Part shown: positions 45,446-57,597 of the stretch, one piece after another
How positions within the stretch are numbered: the first letter of the stretch is position 1
How the letters are laid out: each line of letters opens with the position of its first letter
Assembly: GCA_033807695.1 (NCBI GenBank)
Contig: CM066303.1
Location: 434,001 to 498,000, forward strand
Direction: 5' to 3'
From: Daedaleopsis sinensis
Taxonomy: Eukaryota > Basidiomycota > Agaricomycetes > Polyporales > Polyporaceae
DNA: 64,000 bases
The notes under the pieces: generated by a model
The model's input: the letters and a program-made list of their open reading frames with translations, nothing else
Told to the model about the DNA's origin: nothing
Databases searched by the model: none
Translations under genes and position numbers: made by a program

Positions 45446-47494
45446 TTACAGAGATTCAAGTCGGGTAGACCTGCGTACCTTGGGGCCGTCTGGCTGAATG
45501 TTCGAAGGGCCACCCTCCGGCTGGGGGTCCTCCAGCACGCTGCTGCCAGCTACCACTTTAACCACGCGACCGCGACCGCGACCTCCTCCTCGGCTTGATC
45601 CTCCTCCCCGGCTTGCACCACGGCCTCGCACGCGTGGTTTCCGATCGTCAGGTCCGGCTGCCTGCTCGTCCCGGTCGGACTCGCTGGCAACGCGCTCCTC
45701 GGGTACGCGCGCAGCGCGACCACGACCTCCTGCGCGCGTCTTCCGAGGAGCGCGTTTGGCAACCTGCTCGTCGTAGTCGGACTCGATGGCAGCGCGCTCC
45801 TCGGGTACGCGCGCGGCACGACCACGACCTCCGGCGCGTGTCTTTCGAGTGGCGCGCGTGGCAACCTGCTCGTCGTAGTCGGACTCGATGGCAGCGCGCT
45901 CCTCGGGTACGCGCGCGGCGCGACCACGACCTCCGGCGCGTGTCTTTCGAGTGGCGCGTGTGGCAACCTGCTCGTCGCGGTCGGACTCGTTGGCAGCGCT
46001 CTCCTCGGGTACTTGTGCGGCGCGTCCACGACCTCCGGCGCGCGTCTTCCGAGTTGCGCGTGCAGCCACCTCCTCTTGGTCGGACTCGATGGCGGCGCGC
46101 TCCTCGGATACGCGATCGCCCATGTCGTCTGCGCGGTTGCCGGGGGCTATGGGCTCCTCGGGGTGGATGTGCGCACCCGGGACAGCGTCTCCTGGGACGG
46201 CGGGGGCACGGTCATCACCAGCGCCTCCCGACAGACCAGGCGCTTGGTGATTGTCGGCGCTTCCCGATGGCCCAGGCGCCGCGTGGCTGCCAGCGCCTCC
46301 CGATGAGCCAGGCGCCGGGTGACTGCCAGCGCCTCCCGACGGGCCAGGCGCTTGGTGATTGTCGGCGCTTCCCGATGGCCCAGGCGCCGGGTGGCTGCCA
46401 GCGCCTCCCAATGAGCCAGGCGCCGGGTGGCTGCCAGCGCCTCCCGACGGGCCAGGCGCTTGGTGATTGTCGGCGCTTCCCGATGGCCCAGGCGCCGGGT
46501 GGCTGCCAGCGCCTCCCGACGGGCCAGGCGCCGGGTGGCTGCCAGCGCCTCCAGACGGGCCGGGCGCCGGTTGGCTGCCAGCGTGCTCGGACATATCGGG
46601 AGCCGGACCGGAAGCCTTGGTGCGGGGGCGGTCGACAACCGAGCTCCCCACGGCGGGGGCGGCAGAGACAGCGGTGTCGGCTCCGGGAACTTGGGGATGG
46701 TAGGCTACCTTATGGCAGACCGGGAGAATATATGACTCGATCTCCTGGGGGCCATTGGATGGACTGTTGCGCATATACTCGGGCGCTCCACAGAAAAGTG
46801 GCTCGCCCTCCTCGGCCTCGAAGGCAATCTTGATGTCGCGCAAGGTCAATCCGGTAAGGAGGAGCCAGCACTGGACGTCTCCGGCAGACGAGGTCTCCTT
46901 GAGGACAGTGTCCCTAAGGTGAAGCAAATGTTCTTGCCACGCGGGAAGATTGGCATGGACGGCGGCCGGAAGGGACACATTCGGAGACGACCATCCCGGC
47001 CAGTCCGGGTAAGTCTCACTGTGTACGTATGTACATTTGCGAAGCTACCTCAATGCGGTCAGCTTTAGACATTGATAGCAGAGATGTCGCTTACCATGTG
47101 GCGCCAGCACACCAGCAACTGATGCCACTGAGGCTCGTCGCTGAGAGCCCAAAGGTAGGCAAAGGGTTCGCCCCTCTGCTGCGCCCATTTGGGAGGCTCG
47201 GCCCTAGCGGACTTGACGACGTCCGGGTCAGGAGGGACTGGAACGAGGAGAGCCGAATCCAGACTGCCATTCGCCGCTACTACCGTGTCAGCCGAGGGAA
47301 TGTCGCCGTCGACGTTAGCTACCCTCCTTGCGGCAGGGCGGGGAGCTACAGGCCAAGTAGACCGGGAGCCGGATGGGCCAGCTGCAGGGTGCGAGCCGGA
47401 TGGGCCAGCCGCACGAGCATCTGAGGGTTGGTCTGCACGCGGTCGGGGAGAGTCGCGATCAGGCCCAGACGTGTCGCCGTCTCCCTCAAAGTCG

Positions 47495-47526
<32 letters not shown>

Positions 47527-49205
47527 GAATTCGAAGTCGTCAACGGCTGCAGATTTGATGCCCTTCTTCGCGAGTTTGGCCCGGGCTCGATCTTCTCGCT
47601 CGGCCGCCTTTGCGGAAACCTTGGCCTTGCCTTTGCCCTTGCCCTTGCCCTTGCCCTTGCCACGACGCGGCTTGGGCGGAGGATCCGATTCTACCGCCGG
47701 GTGGTCGTTGTCCATGTCGACGTTCTCGGGGAAGGCTCGCCCTTTGGGCGGGCGGGCTCGCTTGTGAGGGTTATTTCGCTTCTGGACGGCGTCCTCGCTG
47801 AGCTGAGCCCCGTACATCGCCTGGACGCGATCACCTTGCTTGTTCAGAATGTGAGTAAACTGGAAACGGTCATCGGCATTACGAGCAGTGTCCTGCATGT
47901 CATGAAGACATTCCCACAAGGGACCCATGTTGTCGGTGTTCATGTGGTTGGGGTCGGCCCAGGTGAACTGCCGCGTGAAGCCGTCGAGCACGAAGTAATC
48001 TCCCGGTCTTGCGGCTACCTCCCGCCAAGGCACTTTGATCAGACTCGTTTGGCCCTTCCCGGATACGAGGCCCCAGGCCTGTGCTGTGTCGGACGTCAAC
48101 ACCCGAACCGGTTACGTTGTGTCGGTTACTCACTGTAAAGTTCGGAGAAGTATGCGTGCACAACCTTCTGCCGAATACCGTTCCCGACGATGTCCTTCCC
48201 GTTATGTTGCCGAGGCAGGATGGGCCATCCGAGATCGGTCCATTGAAGCATACTCGCACCTGGTTTGGCGACGGGGGCCAACTTGTCATCTTCGCTGTCG
48301 TCGGAAGGCTCAGGGACCAATAGCTTCATCGCGTACGTGCTGACTGCGTGGGTCATACCCTCCACAGCCTTCTTGTACAACGTTTCGAAGGGCTTGATAT
48401 TTTCTGGGCCCATGAGCAGGCTCGTGTCATACCTGATTTAAATCAGTGCACGTCCCAGAGGTTATGTGACGGAGAGTGCTACTTACGTGACGACTTGCAG
48501 CTGACCCTGGTCGTCGAGGTAGCACCACACTTGCCAGTGAAACGCCCGAAACTGGTCCCAGAAAACCTTGGTAGCAGCACGGCTGTAACGCGGGCCTCTG
48601 ACTTGGGCAGCTCTGTGATCGGGTAAGATCAACTACTCCAGAGTCATGGATGATTGACTAGGAAAGGGTACTTTGCAAGAACCTCTTTGGGCGGGCCGTT
48701 GTCCGTCCAGACCTTTGCTTTGGCCTTGTACTCAGCTTTCGTTTCATCCGAGAGCTCGTTGAACAGTTGGCTGCGAGCTATCATAAGGGCAGCGATGGCC
48801 TTCTTTTGCTCGGTCTCCATGATAAGCTGCTGGCGTTCGGCAACGTCGTCCGCGTTCTCGGGTGAGTCATTGAAGACTTGCTGAGCCGTCCAGCTCGCCC
48901 GATACTCATCCGGGGTCCTCTTCTCGGCAGATTGTATCCGGCCGTTCATGAACTCGCGGATGTTCTGAGAAGATAGTTTGGTTCCCGCACGATCTCCCAG
49001 ATGGGTTAACAACACCACTCACCAAGGCCAGAAAGCCGGCGGCGTATCCGCGAGGGTCGTCGTCATTTCGCTCTTTCAGGAAACGGTGGGCGCATTCCAA
49101 CCGAGTTTTTTTCCGCTCTGAGGTGCTCTGAGTGATGTAGTCTTCGAGGACGTGCTCAATGAGGTACTCTCCCTCCGCTTGAGTGACAGCAAGTGGGTGG
49201 GACAT
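45446..49205 (-). CDS. KDZ-element protein, 1152 aa, six exons, basic repeats and acidic tract
   Basis: Exons 49023-49205, 48672-48964, 48487-48612, 48134-48432, 47095-48083 and 45446-47014; phases agree at every join, though the last intron would use a GAG acceptor. Residues about 60-150 are helical with LFNELSDETKAEYKAKAKVW, resembling part of an HMG-box-like helix. Exons 3-5 encode an ordered region (VFWDQFRAFHWQVWCYLDD, MLQWTDLGWPILP, WGLVSGKGQTSLIKVPWREV). Then follow a G-K repeat, a run of nine aspartates (about 47487-47520), a short domain MTYPDWPGWSSPNVSLP to WLLLTGLTLRDIKIAF, repeats like SGGAGSHPAPGP, and four basic repeats of about 35 residues (ATRKTRAGGRGRAARVPEE) that resemble AT-hook-like DNA-binding tails. 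Function unknown; probably a chromatin or DNA partner of the transposase. Confidence 0.75.
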
Positions 49206-49602
49206 GGCGCAAGAGTGACAAGGGAGTATCGTGAGCAGAGATTTATTGAGGGCACTTGAAGTCTGTGTTGTGTTTTCCTACACCGAGGTACCCTCCTTCA
49301 TCCATCCGGACCCCACCCGAGCTGCCCACGCTTAGCTGCGTCTTGGACACACCTGCAGTCTCTCTCATCCGATAAAGGCCTCGGATAGATGGACGGGATG
49401 GGCTTAGGTCAAACGAACGCAGCACCGATGATATCGGCTGTATACTCAGAAATGAGACTCTAACCAAAATAGTAGGATGGGCGTGAATTTTGCTAGCCGA
49501 GATTTGATGCTAGCCGACAGTCGATTGCCGACCATCCGAACACGTTACGTCAAGTCTCCAGCATGCACGAAGCTGCTGCCACGTCGCCGTTGTTTCCGAG
49601 CA
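49206..49602. promoter_or_regulatory. Shared upstream region of the 1152-aa gene and the TET/JBP gene
   Basis: Divergent genes start at 49205 (minus) and 49603 (plus; an earlier in-frame ATG lies at 49477). The two promoters must overlap in 270-400 bp. No firm TATA element was identified. Confidence 0.4.
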
Positions 49603-50937
49603 ATGTCCTTCTCCGAGCAGCTATTTTTCCAACACCATGTTGCGGATCGCCTTCACACCCTATTCATCCGGAAACTACATCGGGTGCGCGCCGCCCTGCC
49701 TGAGGAGAGCCCGACGGATGACTTCAAACCGCTATGGTCTCAAGAGTTGGAGCGGGATTTGGATCATGCCGCAGATGTTCTAGTGGCTGCGTGGTGCTAC
49801 CCAGGTGAGTTCCAATCGCACATGTCCAACACACGTGCAGCTCAACCCGTTTTCAATAAGTTACCATGGAATGGAATGCCGAAGATCTTCGCGCGTCCCT
49901 CGGATGCCGGGCCAGGGGCCTTGACTTGAATTTGGAGAACGAGCTTTTGAACATATTTTTACCTTTCTGTCCACCGGCAAAGGTCATTGCAAATGACCTC
50001 CCCTTGCTCCAAGTGCCTGCAATAGTGACGGATAACGTCGGCCACATCTTGATGTGGCACCTCCCAGGGATATTAAGACCTGGAAGGCAGGTAAGTCCCA
50101 GATCATCCATCTGTCTCGTCGGATACATCCATACCATATACATTCATCAGCAACAAATTCTGGACGCTACCCGACATATCGAGACACGACTCCGGACCAG
50201 CAAGCCATCCGGGAAGGGCGGGAACAAGTGGAGAGAAGCTGGCCAGTTTTTCTCACCCGGACGAGAATGGCGTTCCGGGGCTTGGCTGGTGTGGCCCGCC
50301 GGATACCAGCTTGGCCATCAGGTAAGGCAATTTTATCCGAGCGCATGACGACATGTATCCGGCCTTGCTGACTTCATGCTCGGCTCAGACGGCCAAATTC
50401 CCCCCCGCACCTAGCGCGTCATGGTACCATCCGAGCACCCTAGACTGGGCCCATGACAGCAAAGAATCAGGAGCCTTATTCAGCGCCTTGCTTAGGGTCG
50501 CCCACCCTGTGCAATATCAGGTTGGCTTTGAGACACTCTTCCGGGCAGCCGAACGGCATGAACAGGTAGCCGAGGCCATGAAGGCGTGGCCCATGGTTTA
50601 CCATGCCCTGCACATTCTCTCTAATCGCCAATCGCCGTTCCATCGCGACATATCCTCCCAGCCGACATGGTTTGACCTTCTGATTACCCTTGGTTCCTAC
50701 GAGCGTGCCCAGCTGGCCGCTAGGAACATTGGCATGCAGATATCATACAAGCCAGGTACCGCAGTGTTCCTATCCAGTTATCTCGTGCATCACGGGGTAT
50801 CCGAAGTGCCACCGGATAGGCTGTGCTATGCCTTTTTCATGTCCCGAGCACTGCACAAGAACATGGCACCGCCGGATGAGGCTAATGCAAAGTCCCAAGC
50901 GGCCGTGACTCCATGGATGACCAGAGACACTTACTAG
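49603..50937 (+). CDS. TET/JBP-family 2-oxoglutarate/Fe(II) dioxygenase, 383 aa
   Basis: Oxidises a methyl group on a DNA base (5-methylcytosine in characterised fungal TETs). Exons 49603-49804, 49861-50090, 50151-50321 and 50389-50937; phases close exactly and introns have GTGAGT/GTAAGT/GTAAGG donors. Iron site: H286 and D288 in PFHRDISSQP, then His 335/336 in YLVHHGVSEV; 2-oxoglutarate-binding Arg 345 in PPDRLCYAFFMSR. Between them, WFDLLITLGSYERAQL and ISYKPGTAVFLSS fit the double-stranded beta-helix core. It is compact, without a CXXC domain, as in basidiomycete members. An in-frame ATG at 49477 would add 42 residues. It is followed after 61 bp by the transposase gene, and association of TET/JBP genes with KDZ transposons is established in basidiomycetes. 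Whether this copy acts on 5mC, or is active, is inference. Confidence 0.88.
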
Positions 50938-50998
50938 CCAGTCCCTACACGTAGCTACCCATCTTGTATCCATCTCTACCCACTCTACGCCCTTCTGT

Positions 50999-53900
50999 AT
51001 GTCTCTACCCCGGCCCAAGACTATACATCCGGTTCAGAGGAGAGAGATAGTACCCAAGAAGTCAAGAAGAGGGACGACTTATGTGACCCGGGTGAAAAAA
51101 GGAGGAGCAACCTCTGGTACCCCGGGTGGCGCACTTTCCAACCGCTCCAGTGCAAATTTGAGCACACCCGGTACGCCGACCGGCAGGGGAGCTTCGCCCT
51201 CCGGCAGCTTCGATTTTCAGATTGAGGAGCAGCCGAAGAAGAAGAACGTATGTTGCGGTATTGATATAATGCACTGCGTCGTTGACAGACCCGGGCCTAT
51301 GCCAGACCCCGAACGAGTATCAAAGATCATGGCTGGCAGAATGCCGGAGCAAATATCTGAATGTGCTGTACCTGCAGGAGAATGGGAATGGTGGCCTATC
51401 ATGCAGCTGTGGAGTCGCTGCTTCCTGGAGATGTATGGACTGTTTCGGCACTCCAAACCTGTGTTACTCCTGCTGCCGGGATGCACACTCTCAGCATCCG
51501 TTCCATAGGGTAGAAGCCTGGACGGGCACCCATTACAAAGCCGCGTCTCTACGCAATGTCGGGCTGACGTTGCATCTCGGACATGGGGGCCAACCCTGTC
51601 CCTGTCGACGGTTCAACTTCGTCGGCCCACCGTCACCGACATCTACCCCCCGCACGAACAAACCACCCGAACTCCACCCTCAAGCCTCGCCCACCGCCCG
51701 AGTAGCCAACGAGCTGTTCCGCGAAGCCCACGGTAGCCAAAGCCCTTTGCCCGTGTTGTTTTCGCTCGTCGGGAGCGTCAAATCATCAACTGACACACCG
51801 CGAACGACGCGATCTCTACCGCGGCTTCGCCTAGCCTCCAGCCCGCAGGGACCGGACTACAACTCGCAGCAGTCTAGCTCCCCATCGACTGCTTTCAGTT
51901 CCAGCTTGTCGCGACCGCTATCTCCCTCGTCAGCACCACCCGAATCCCCGTACAGCGAATCTGTGGCCGGGAACACTCCATTGTCCACGGCTCCTAATAC
52001 TCCGACTTTCCGGGCAGGCCAGCTTGCGCCTGGTCGAACCAAGAGGACGTGGGATGACTCGGATTCTATGTCTGCAGAATCCGTGTTCCGCAAACGACTC
52101 CGGATGGCTGCGACTGAGCCGGATGCCCCGGTAGCCCCAGAAGAAGCCGACGAAGCAAGCGATGGTGAATGGGAAGACGACAACCCAACTGATCCCGTCA
52201 GCAAGGAGCTTGAGGATGAGGGCTATACGGTAGAGAAGGAAGACCGCGAGCACATGCCCGGAGATAAAGAGCAAACTGGGGCGATCCCCGTCGCAACCAC
52301 CCGCCGGGTGGTCAGCTCCCAAATGATGGTTATCGTCGACACGACCGGCATTCACGAGCTACCCGTAGCTCCATGTCTATGTCCCACCGCGAAAGCGATC
52401 GACATCCAACTTCTGACTCTGGGTCTTTATCCAGCCACCCAGCGGCGACCAAAGACTGCTTTCACCACGCGCTGCTTGGACGATGTGCTCTTGACCAACA
52501 AGGAATGTCGAACCGCCGTAATGAACTACTATAACCGGCTGAGGCGTCTCACCAACGACATCTTCCCCCATACTGTCCCGGTATGCGATCTCACCGAAAA
52601 TTCCAACACACTACTAAACTTTCATCAGGATCGCTACCGAGACATGTTGAGGGTATCCCGACAGTGGCGAAATCTCAAGGGAAGGAAGTTTCATGGGATA
52701 GGGTATCCGGATGCACCCGAGCCTGGGCCGGGAGGGCTGGCAATCTTTTGTCCGGCCTGTCCGAGGCCAGGAGTCAATATGCCGGAAGGATGGGAGCAGG
52801 ATAGGCTGCCGTATGTCGCTCCTTGCTCATACTAGCAATGCGACTAACTATAATGCTAGGTGGAAGCATTGTGCATCTATGATTATGGATGGGAACTTTA
52901 CTGCTCAACACCGCAAAATGAAGAATCCGGAGGACGATGTTCGCTTTGCCGACGGACATGGCTTTATGGTAGAAGACGCCCCTTACCGAGAGCACTTGAA
53001 GACGGCCTTCCGCCGGAGACAGGTGCGTACGCTGCATATCCGTGAACACCCGAATATTATCTGACCATAGAGGGAGCAGCAACTCACCTGCCATGACCAC
53101 CGCGCTGTACTCTCTGCGTCAGCCGTCCGACCGGGGCTGGAGTCTACTGGTATCGGCGCCGTCGCATGTAGCCGGCATGGGTTTTTCTATCCGCGCTGTG
53201 TGGTGAACTTTGAGAAAGGCGAAGGGTAGGTGGAGCTCAATCCTGGGACGCCATACGAACGTACTGACAACTAATAGCCAAGGGAACATGGACTACGCCT
53301 TTTATCAAGCGATGTTGTTCATATACGGCATCACCATGATATTGTTGTTCTACGACATCTACTGTTTTTACTGCCGTCACCTTTGGGAGAGGTTTGACAA
53401 GAGTCCCGGGCTATCAATGCCAGAACATCTTCAAGTGGATGGAGGGATCGATCAATTTCATGTTCATGGCCATGTCAAGGAATGCTACCCTCGCTACTCA
53501 CCGAATTTCATTGCCGGCGCAGGCATTCAGACCGCCGACATCATCGAAACTCTGTGGGTCAAGACCAATCAGATTGCCGACAGTACTCGAGGAATGTCCA
53601 GCGCACACAGACAGGAAAGCATCGACGACATCATGAACGACTCCAATTGGACCAAGTTGACACGTCACAGTACGGACTTTCCCCCTTGTATTATATCCCG
53701 GTAGAGCTGACTCTCCATCGGCAGCCGCTTATTTAGTAAAGAAGTGGAAAGCTGCTTGTGCCGAATACGAGCCGGCAAAGGTGGCCCTGGAAGAGGTGAC
53801 TCCTCAGTCTAACCCGGAGGCGGTTGCTGGATGGAAGACCCTTGCCGAACAAGCAGCAGCCGCTCGCCGGGATAACATCGAGATGATGGATATATATGAC

Positions 53901-55272
53901 GTTCAATCTTCCAAAAGTGAGTGCACACACGGATGCTTGCTACATTTCTCATTGATTTGTGTCCAACAGTTCCAACCAAAGCGGATATCGCATTGGAGTT
54001 AACCCGGGAAGAAAACCAGGGACGGCGCGGGTATACTAAGGGGGCAGCCGGCTGGATACTTTCCGGTCTCAAGATTGAAGAACAACGGTAAGAATGGAGC
54101 TGAGAGGGTGTGATACCTGTAGACAGTACTGATGAGGACCATACAGCTTGTTGGTAGCCGCGAAGGCGAGAACCATCAATGCAAACTCCCCAACACCAGA
54201 AAGGTTGACATTGGAGCAAATGAGGAGTCGCCTGCTGACCGACATCACAAAGTTTCACCGCCAAGCATCCAAGTTTGTCCCAGCATCAGTCGTCAGCGAG
54301 GCCATTGCACGAGCTCCCCTCGGAAGTCCAATAGGGCCCGGCTGGGACAGGCTCGATGACGATCCGACGGGAGAACAGGAAACAACACTGGGGTCGCGAC
54401 CACCATCGCCCGACGACGACATCCCGGAAGCGGATACCGCAACCCCAAGGGATATCTCTCAGGCACCACCCGAACGACTGACCATCTGCTTACCTTCTCA
54501 CCTCGGCATCAACGTCTGCACCACTCACAAACTGAACAAGTTGGTAGAAGCCGAGCGAAAACTTCGTGTTGGCCAGATGAACGACGCGCTTCATCGGGTC
54601 CGGGTAGCCGTCGGATACAAGTCTGTTCTCTATCGCACATCGGTTCGCCACTCGGGCACACACCGTCAAAAACTCCGCAGCTTCGACGACGTTCATCTCG
54701 TTCAAGCCGATGTGCTTGCCAGTGCTCGGCTGTACACTGCGGCTCGGGACTCGTATACCAAACTCTACAAGCGTGGCAAGCCCGACGACGATGCTGAGCT
54801 AGCAACGAGTCTCGACAAATACAAGGTGCTGGAGAAGGCGGATCTCAAGGCCAATACTGCGCTCATCGAGCACAGCGTTCGTGGAGTTAGCCGGGAACAT
54901 TTACCCTGGTTCTGGGGTCTGGGGATGGACGCAGCCTCCCGGGATGAGGGATGGTCGGGAGAGCGTAAGCACTTCGGCTGAGATATAGAAATATCCCATC
55001 GCTAATGCTACACAGTCGCCAGAGTGATATGGCTGCGGGCACATGCCCGTCACATACGTCTTCAAGAGGAGATTGTTCTACTTCTAACCGAGATGGAGAA
55101 GACATCCGCGACCTTCCACCATGAGGAGACAAGATGGAGGGGTCGGGAAGCATCAAGCTACCGGGGGTGGGCGGCTCGCCAGGCGACCCTATGGGGAGAT
55201 TTGCGAAGCCATGCAGATACTGAGTTTGCTTCTGTTAAGCTGCTGTACCCTCCACCTGATGTGACCCTCTAA
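50999..55272 (+). CDS. KDZ transposase with CxC2 cysteine cluster, 1282 aa, nine exons
   Basis: Cuts and joins the element's ends. Exons 50999-51247, 51306-52810, 52860-53022, 53071-53225, 53278-53669, 53725-53916, 53970-54087, 54147-54964 and 55016-55272; 3849 nt with phases agreeing at all eight introns. Residues 116-150 form the CxC2 cluster typical of KDZ transposases (CSC, WRCMDCFG, CYSCCRDAH, HPFHRVEAW), followed by LTLHLGHGGQPCP. The KDZ catalytic region includes MIMDGNF (Asp about 594), GIGAVACSRHG, LLFYDIYCFY (Asp about 717), QVDGGIDQFHVHGH and IETLWVKTNQIADSTRGM. The C-terminus is helical (ARVIWLRAHARHIRLQEE). No stop or frame break was found, so the gene looks functional. The start was chosen as the ATG giving a phase-0 join to the CxC2 exon. 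Confidence 0.9.
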
Positions 55273-55402
55273 CCATTAGAATGTAACAATTTGCGAGCTA
55301 TTCAACGGTGGTCCTGCTTCAATTTTGGGCCGGCTAAGTAATCCCGCAACTGTATCCGATCCGGGTGCCTAAGAGGCAACACAATAGTATTCGATCGAGG
55401 CG

Positions 55403-55590
55403 TGACAGTGGGTACTCGAACCGTCCGATCCGGGTGCTCGAGTGGGTACTCGAACCGTCCGATCCGGGTGCTCGAGCGGGTACTCGAACCGTCCGATCCG
55501 GGTGCTCGAGCGGGCACTCGAACCGTCCGATCCGGGTGCTCGAGCGGGTACTCGAACCGTCCGATCCGGGTGCTCGAGCGGGTACTCAGC
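55403..55590. repeat. 34-bp tandem repeat, five full copies plus partials
   Basis: Unit starts GTCCGATCCGGGTGCTCGAG and ends GGGTACTCGAACC; copies begin at 55423, 55457, 55491, 55525 and 55559 with very few substitutions. It lies just downstream of the transposase gene. Confidence 0.9.
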
Positions 55591-55730
55591 CCACAGGATC
55601 TGCGTGCGCGAGTGGTAAGAGACTTGAGCATATATCAGCCGATGGGATGAATTGGAATGCGCGCGGATATCACGCAAGCTACTACCAAGCAGTATTACAG
55701 ACAGTGATACATCAGGGAAACTACAAACAT

Positions 55731-56443
55731 TTATTCAGATTCGTCATCGTGAACGATGAGGGCATCTAGATCAGACTGATGTATAGTCATTGGCCGTGGC
55801 TGCGAGTACTCCTTAAAATGGTGAACGATAGAAAAGTTAACAAGTGACGTACCACGAGACTGTCCCCAGACGTCCACCATGATGGCTTCGGAATACCATC
55901 GGTGTCTGTCCATGTCCACCACACAGGGCCCAATTTCCGGGCACCTGCGGATAGGTCGCCGTAGGATTGCTGCACCATGAAATCCCGCGCGCCTTGCATC
56001 CGAATTTGCGATATACTGGCAATGTTGACGCGAAGTCGCATACCGTACCACTCGGTTTGCTCGAGCACTATCGCCATCGGCGACGGCGGTCTATCCGGCG
56101 GGTGGATTTGGGATAGAGTGACGGCCACGCCATAGCTGTACGCTGCTATCCACTGCAACCCTTGGTTAGCGCGCGGTATAAGGGAAAGGGAACGCAAGTG
56201 AGTTTTCACCAGCTCGCGACCGATGCCATGGGCGAATCTCGCAGTATCCGCCGTACTCGGGTTCAGGATGCGTTTGTAGGCCAGGAGCGCCTCCTGCATC
56301 CTCCAGCCGAGGAGGTCGAGCTCGGAATCAGCGGAAGTCTTGACTAGGTCCCGGTGGGTGGGTACAGTCGCTTGTTCTAGTGACTCTAGGGTTGGGAGCT
56401 GGGGAGCGCCGGATACACCGGATGGGTCGTTCGGCTGCGACAT
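55731..56443 (-). CDS. KDZ-element protein, 223 aa, two exons
   Basis: ATG at 56441-56443. Exon 1 55853-56443; intron with GTACGT donor and TTTTAAG acceptor; exon 2 55731-55811; phases close (672 nt). The product starts MSQPNDPSGVSGAPQLPTLE, has two helical segments (LLGWRMQEALLAYKRILN; LVKTHLRSLSLIPRANQGL) and a motif rich in aromatic residues (LGPVWWTWTDTDGIPKPSWW) and ends in an acidic tail (DALIVHDDESE). I recognise no family. It is convergent with the transposase gene, with the 34-bp repeats in between. Confidence 0.65.
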
Positions 56444-56690
56444 GGCGGGAGAGTGCAAGCAGGCAGTGGCGCGACCATTGATACTTATGTGCCGAGTTTG
56501 CGAGTTTGCGCTATTGTACCTGGAACAATAGGCGACTTGCCGGCTGACTAGACGCCCGGTTGTTCCGTTATTGTTCCCCATGTCAGGGAGTCCAGACCCA
56601 GGCTCCTCACCTGGGCTCCGCCGACGTTGTCCACATCCGAGAGGTTTCCGGAGCCAGGGGTGCTGAAGGTTAGCAAGCTGCGACACAATG

Positions 56691-57010
56691 TTGGAAGCAA
56701 GGCAGCCGGGAAAAGACAAATGTGCCGGATGCTGGGTGCGTGGAAATATTCGTTCGGGTGACCGAAATGGGAACGCGGGGAGTCAGATCGAGTCGCGCGT
56801 GCGGGTATCTATGTGTTCGGATCGGATAGACTGACCGGCAGTAGACCTATGCAGAGGTGACTCGCAAGCTGCTGGCAATGGATGCGAGGCAGCCCGGAGA
56901 CGACAAATCATTGCCGGATGCTGGGCGCGCGGAGATATTCGGGTGACCAAAATGGGAACACGGGGAGGCGGATCGAGTCGCGCATGCGGGTATGTATGTG
57001 TTCGGATCGA
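56691..57010. repeat. Right subterminal duplicated block, period about 185 bp
   Basis: About 140 bp at 56691-56828 recur at 56870-57009 (both contain TGCCGGATGCTGGG and GTGACC-AAATGGGAAC, GATCGAGTCGCGC). Inverted partial matches (GCGCGACTCGATC) occur in the left subterminal zone. Confidence 0.7.
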
Positions 57011-57597
57011 ACAAGCTGAGATAAGTGTGGTAGTAGCTCCAGTACTTTACACTCAGCTGTACAGCCGGTTTGAACATGTGTAGACAAGCTATTGTAATCC
57101 AAATAGCCACTTGAGGTTGTATTTGTCCCTGAGATGCCGGATAGTCGTAGTAGATTGGTCCCCAGTCATCTACTACTACGTTGACACAAGCCGAGCTATT
57201 TGCTTCTGACCCGGGAAATAACATGTAACAGCATTTCCCTAGCTGTGGAAAGCTATAAGAACATATAGGATCAAGTACTGGAGGGATTCATGTGACAACG
57301 GGTAGGTACGGATACCATGCTCCCGAGGTCCGCTTTGACCTGTGCTCGTCATACTATAAGTGAAAGGTTAAACAATTGGTATAAAGGTTATATGAGCCAC
57401 TAAGGGACTAATTAGAAGGGTATAGCGTAGCAAGAGAGCCGGGACCGCTACACTGTAGGTCCAATTCAAGGCTCCAGAGGTCGCAGGCAATAAGGCAGGG
57501 TACCCGGAAGTCACTCCGGATACCCCCCCGGATCGAACAGTAAATATGGTATATATGACCCCACCCCGATCCATCCGCTCGGAAAGGTAAATAGGTT
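57011..57597. other. Right subterminal region of the KDZ element
   Basis: Low-coding sequence between the repeat block and the inverted repeat; contains further GGATCGA/GATCGGA motifs toward the end. No gene seen. Confidence 0.4.

Noticed and set aside
45595..46833. Plus-strand 412-codon open frame
   Set aside because: Shadow of the repeat region of the minus-strand 1152-aa gene; no splice or start context.
55403..55590. CRISPR-like array
   Set aside because: The 34-bp units are directly adjacent without unique spacers, and the genome is fungal.
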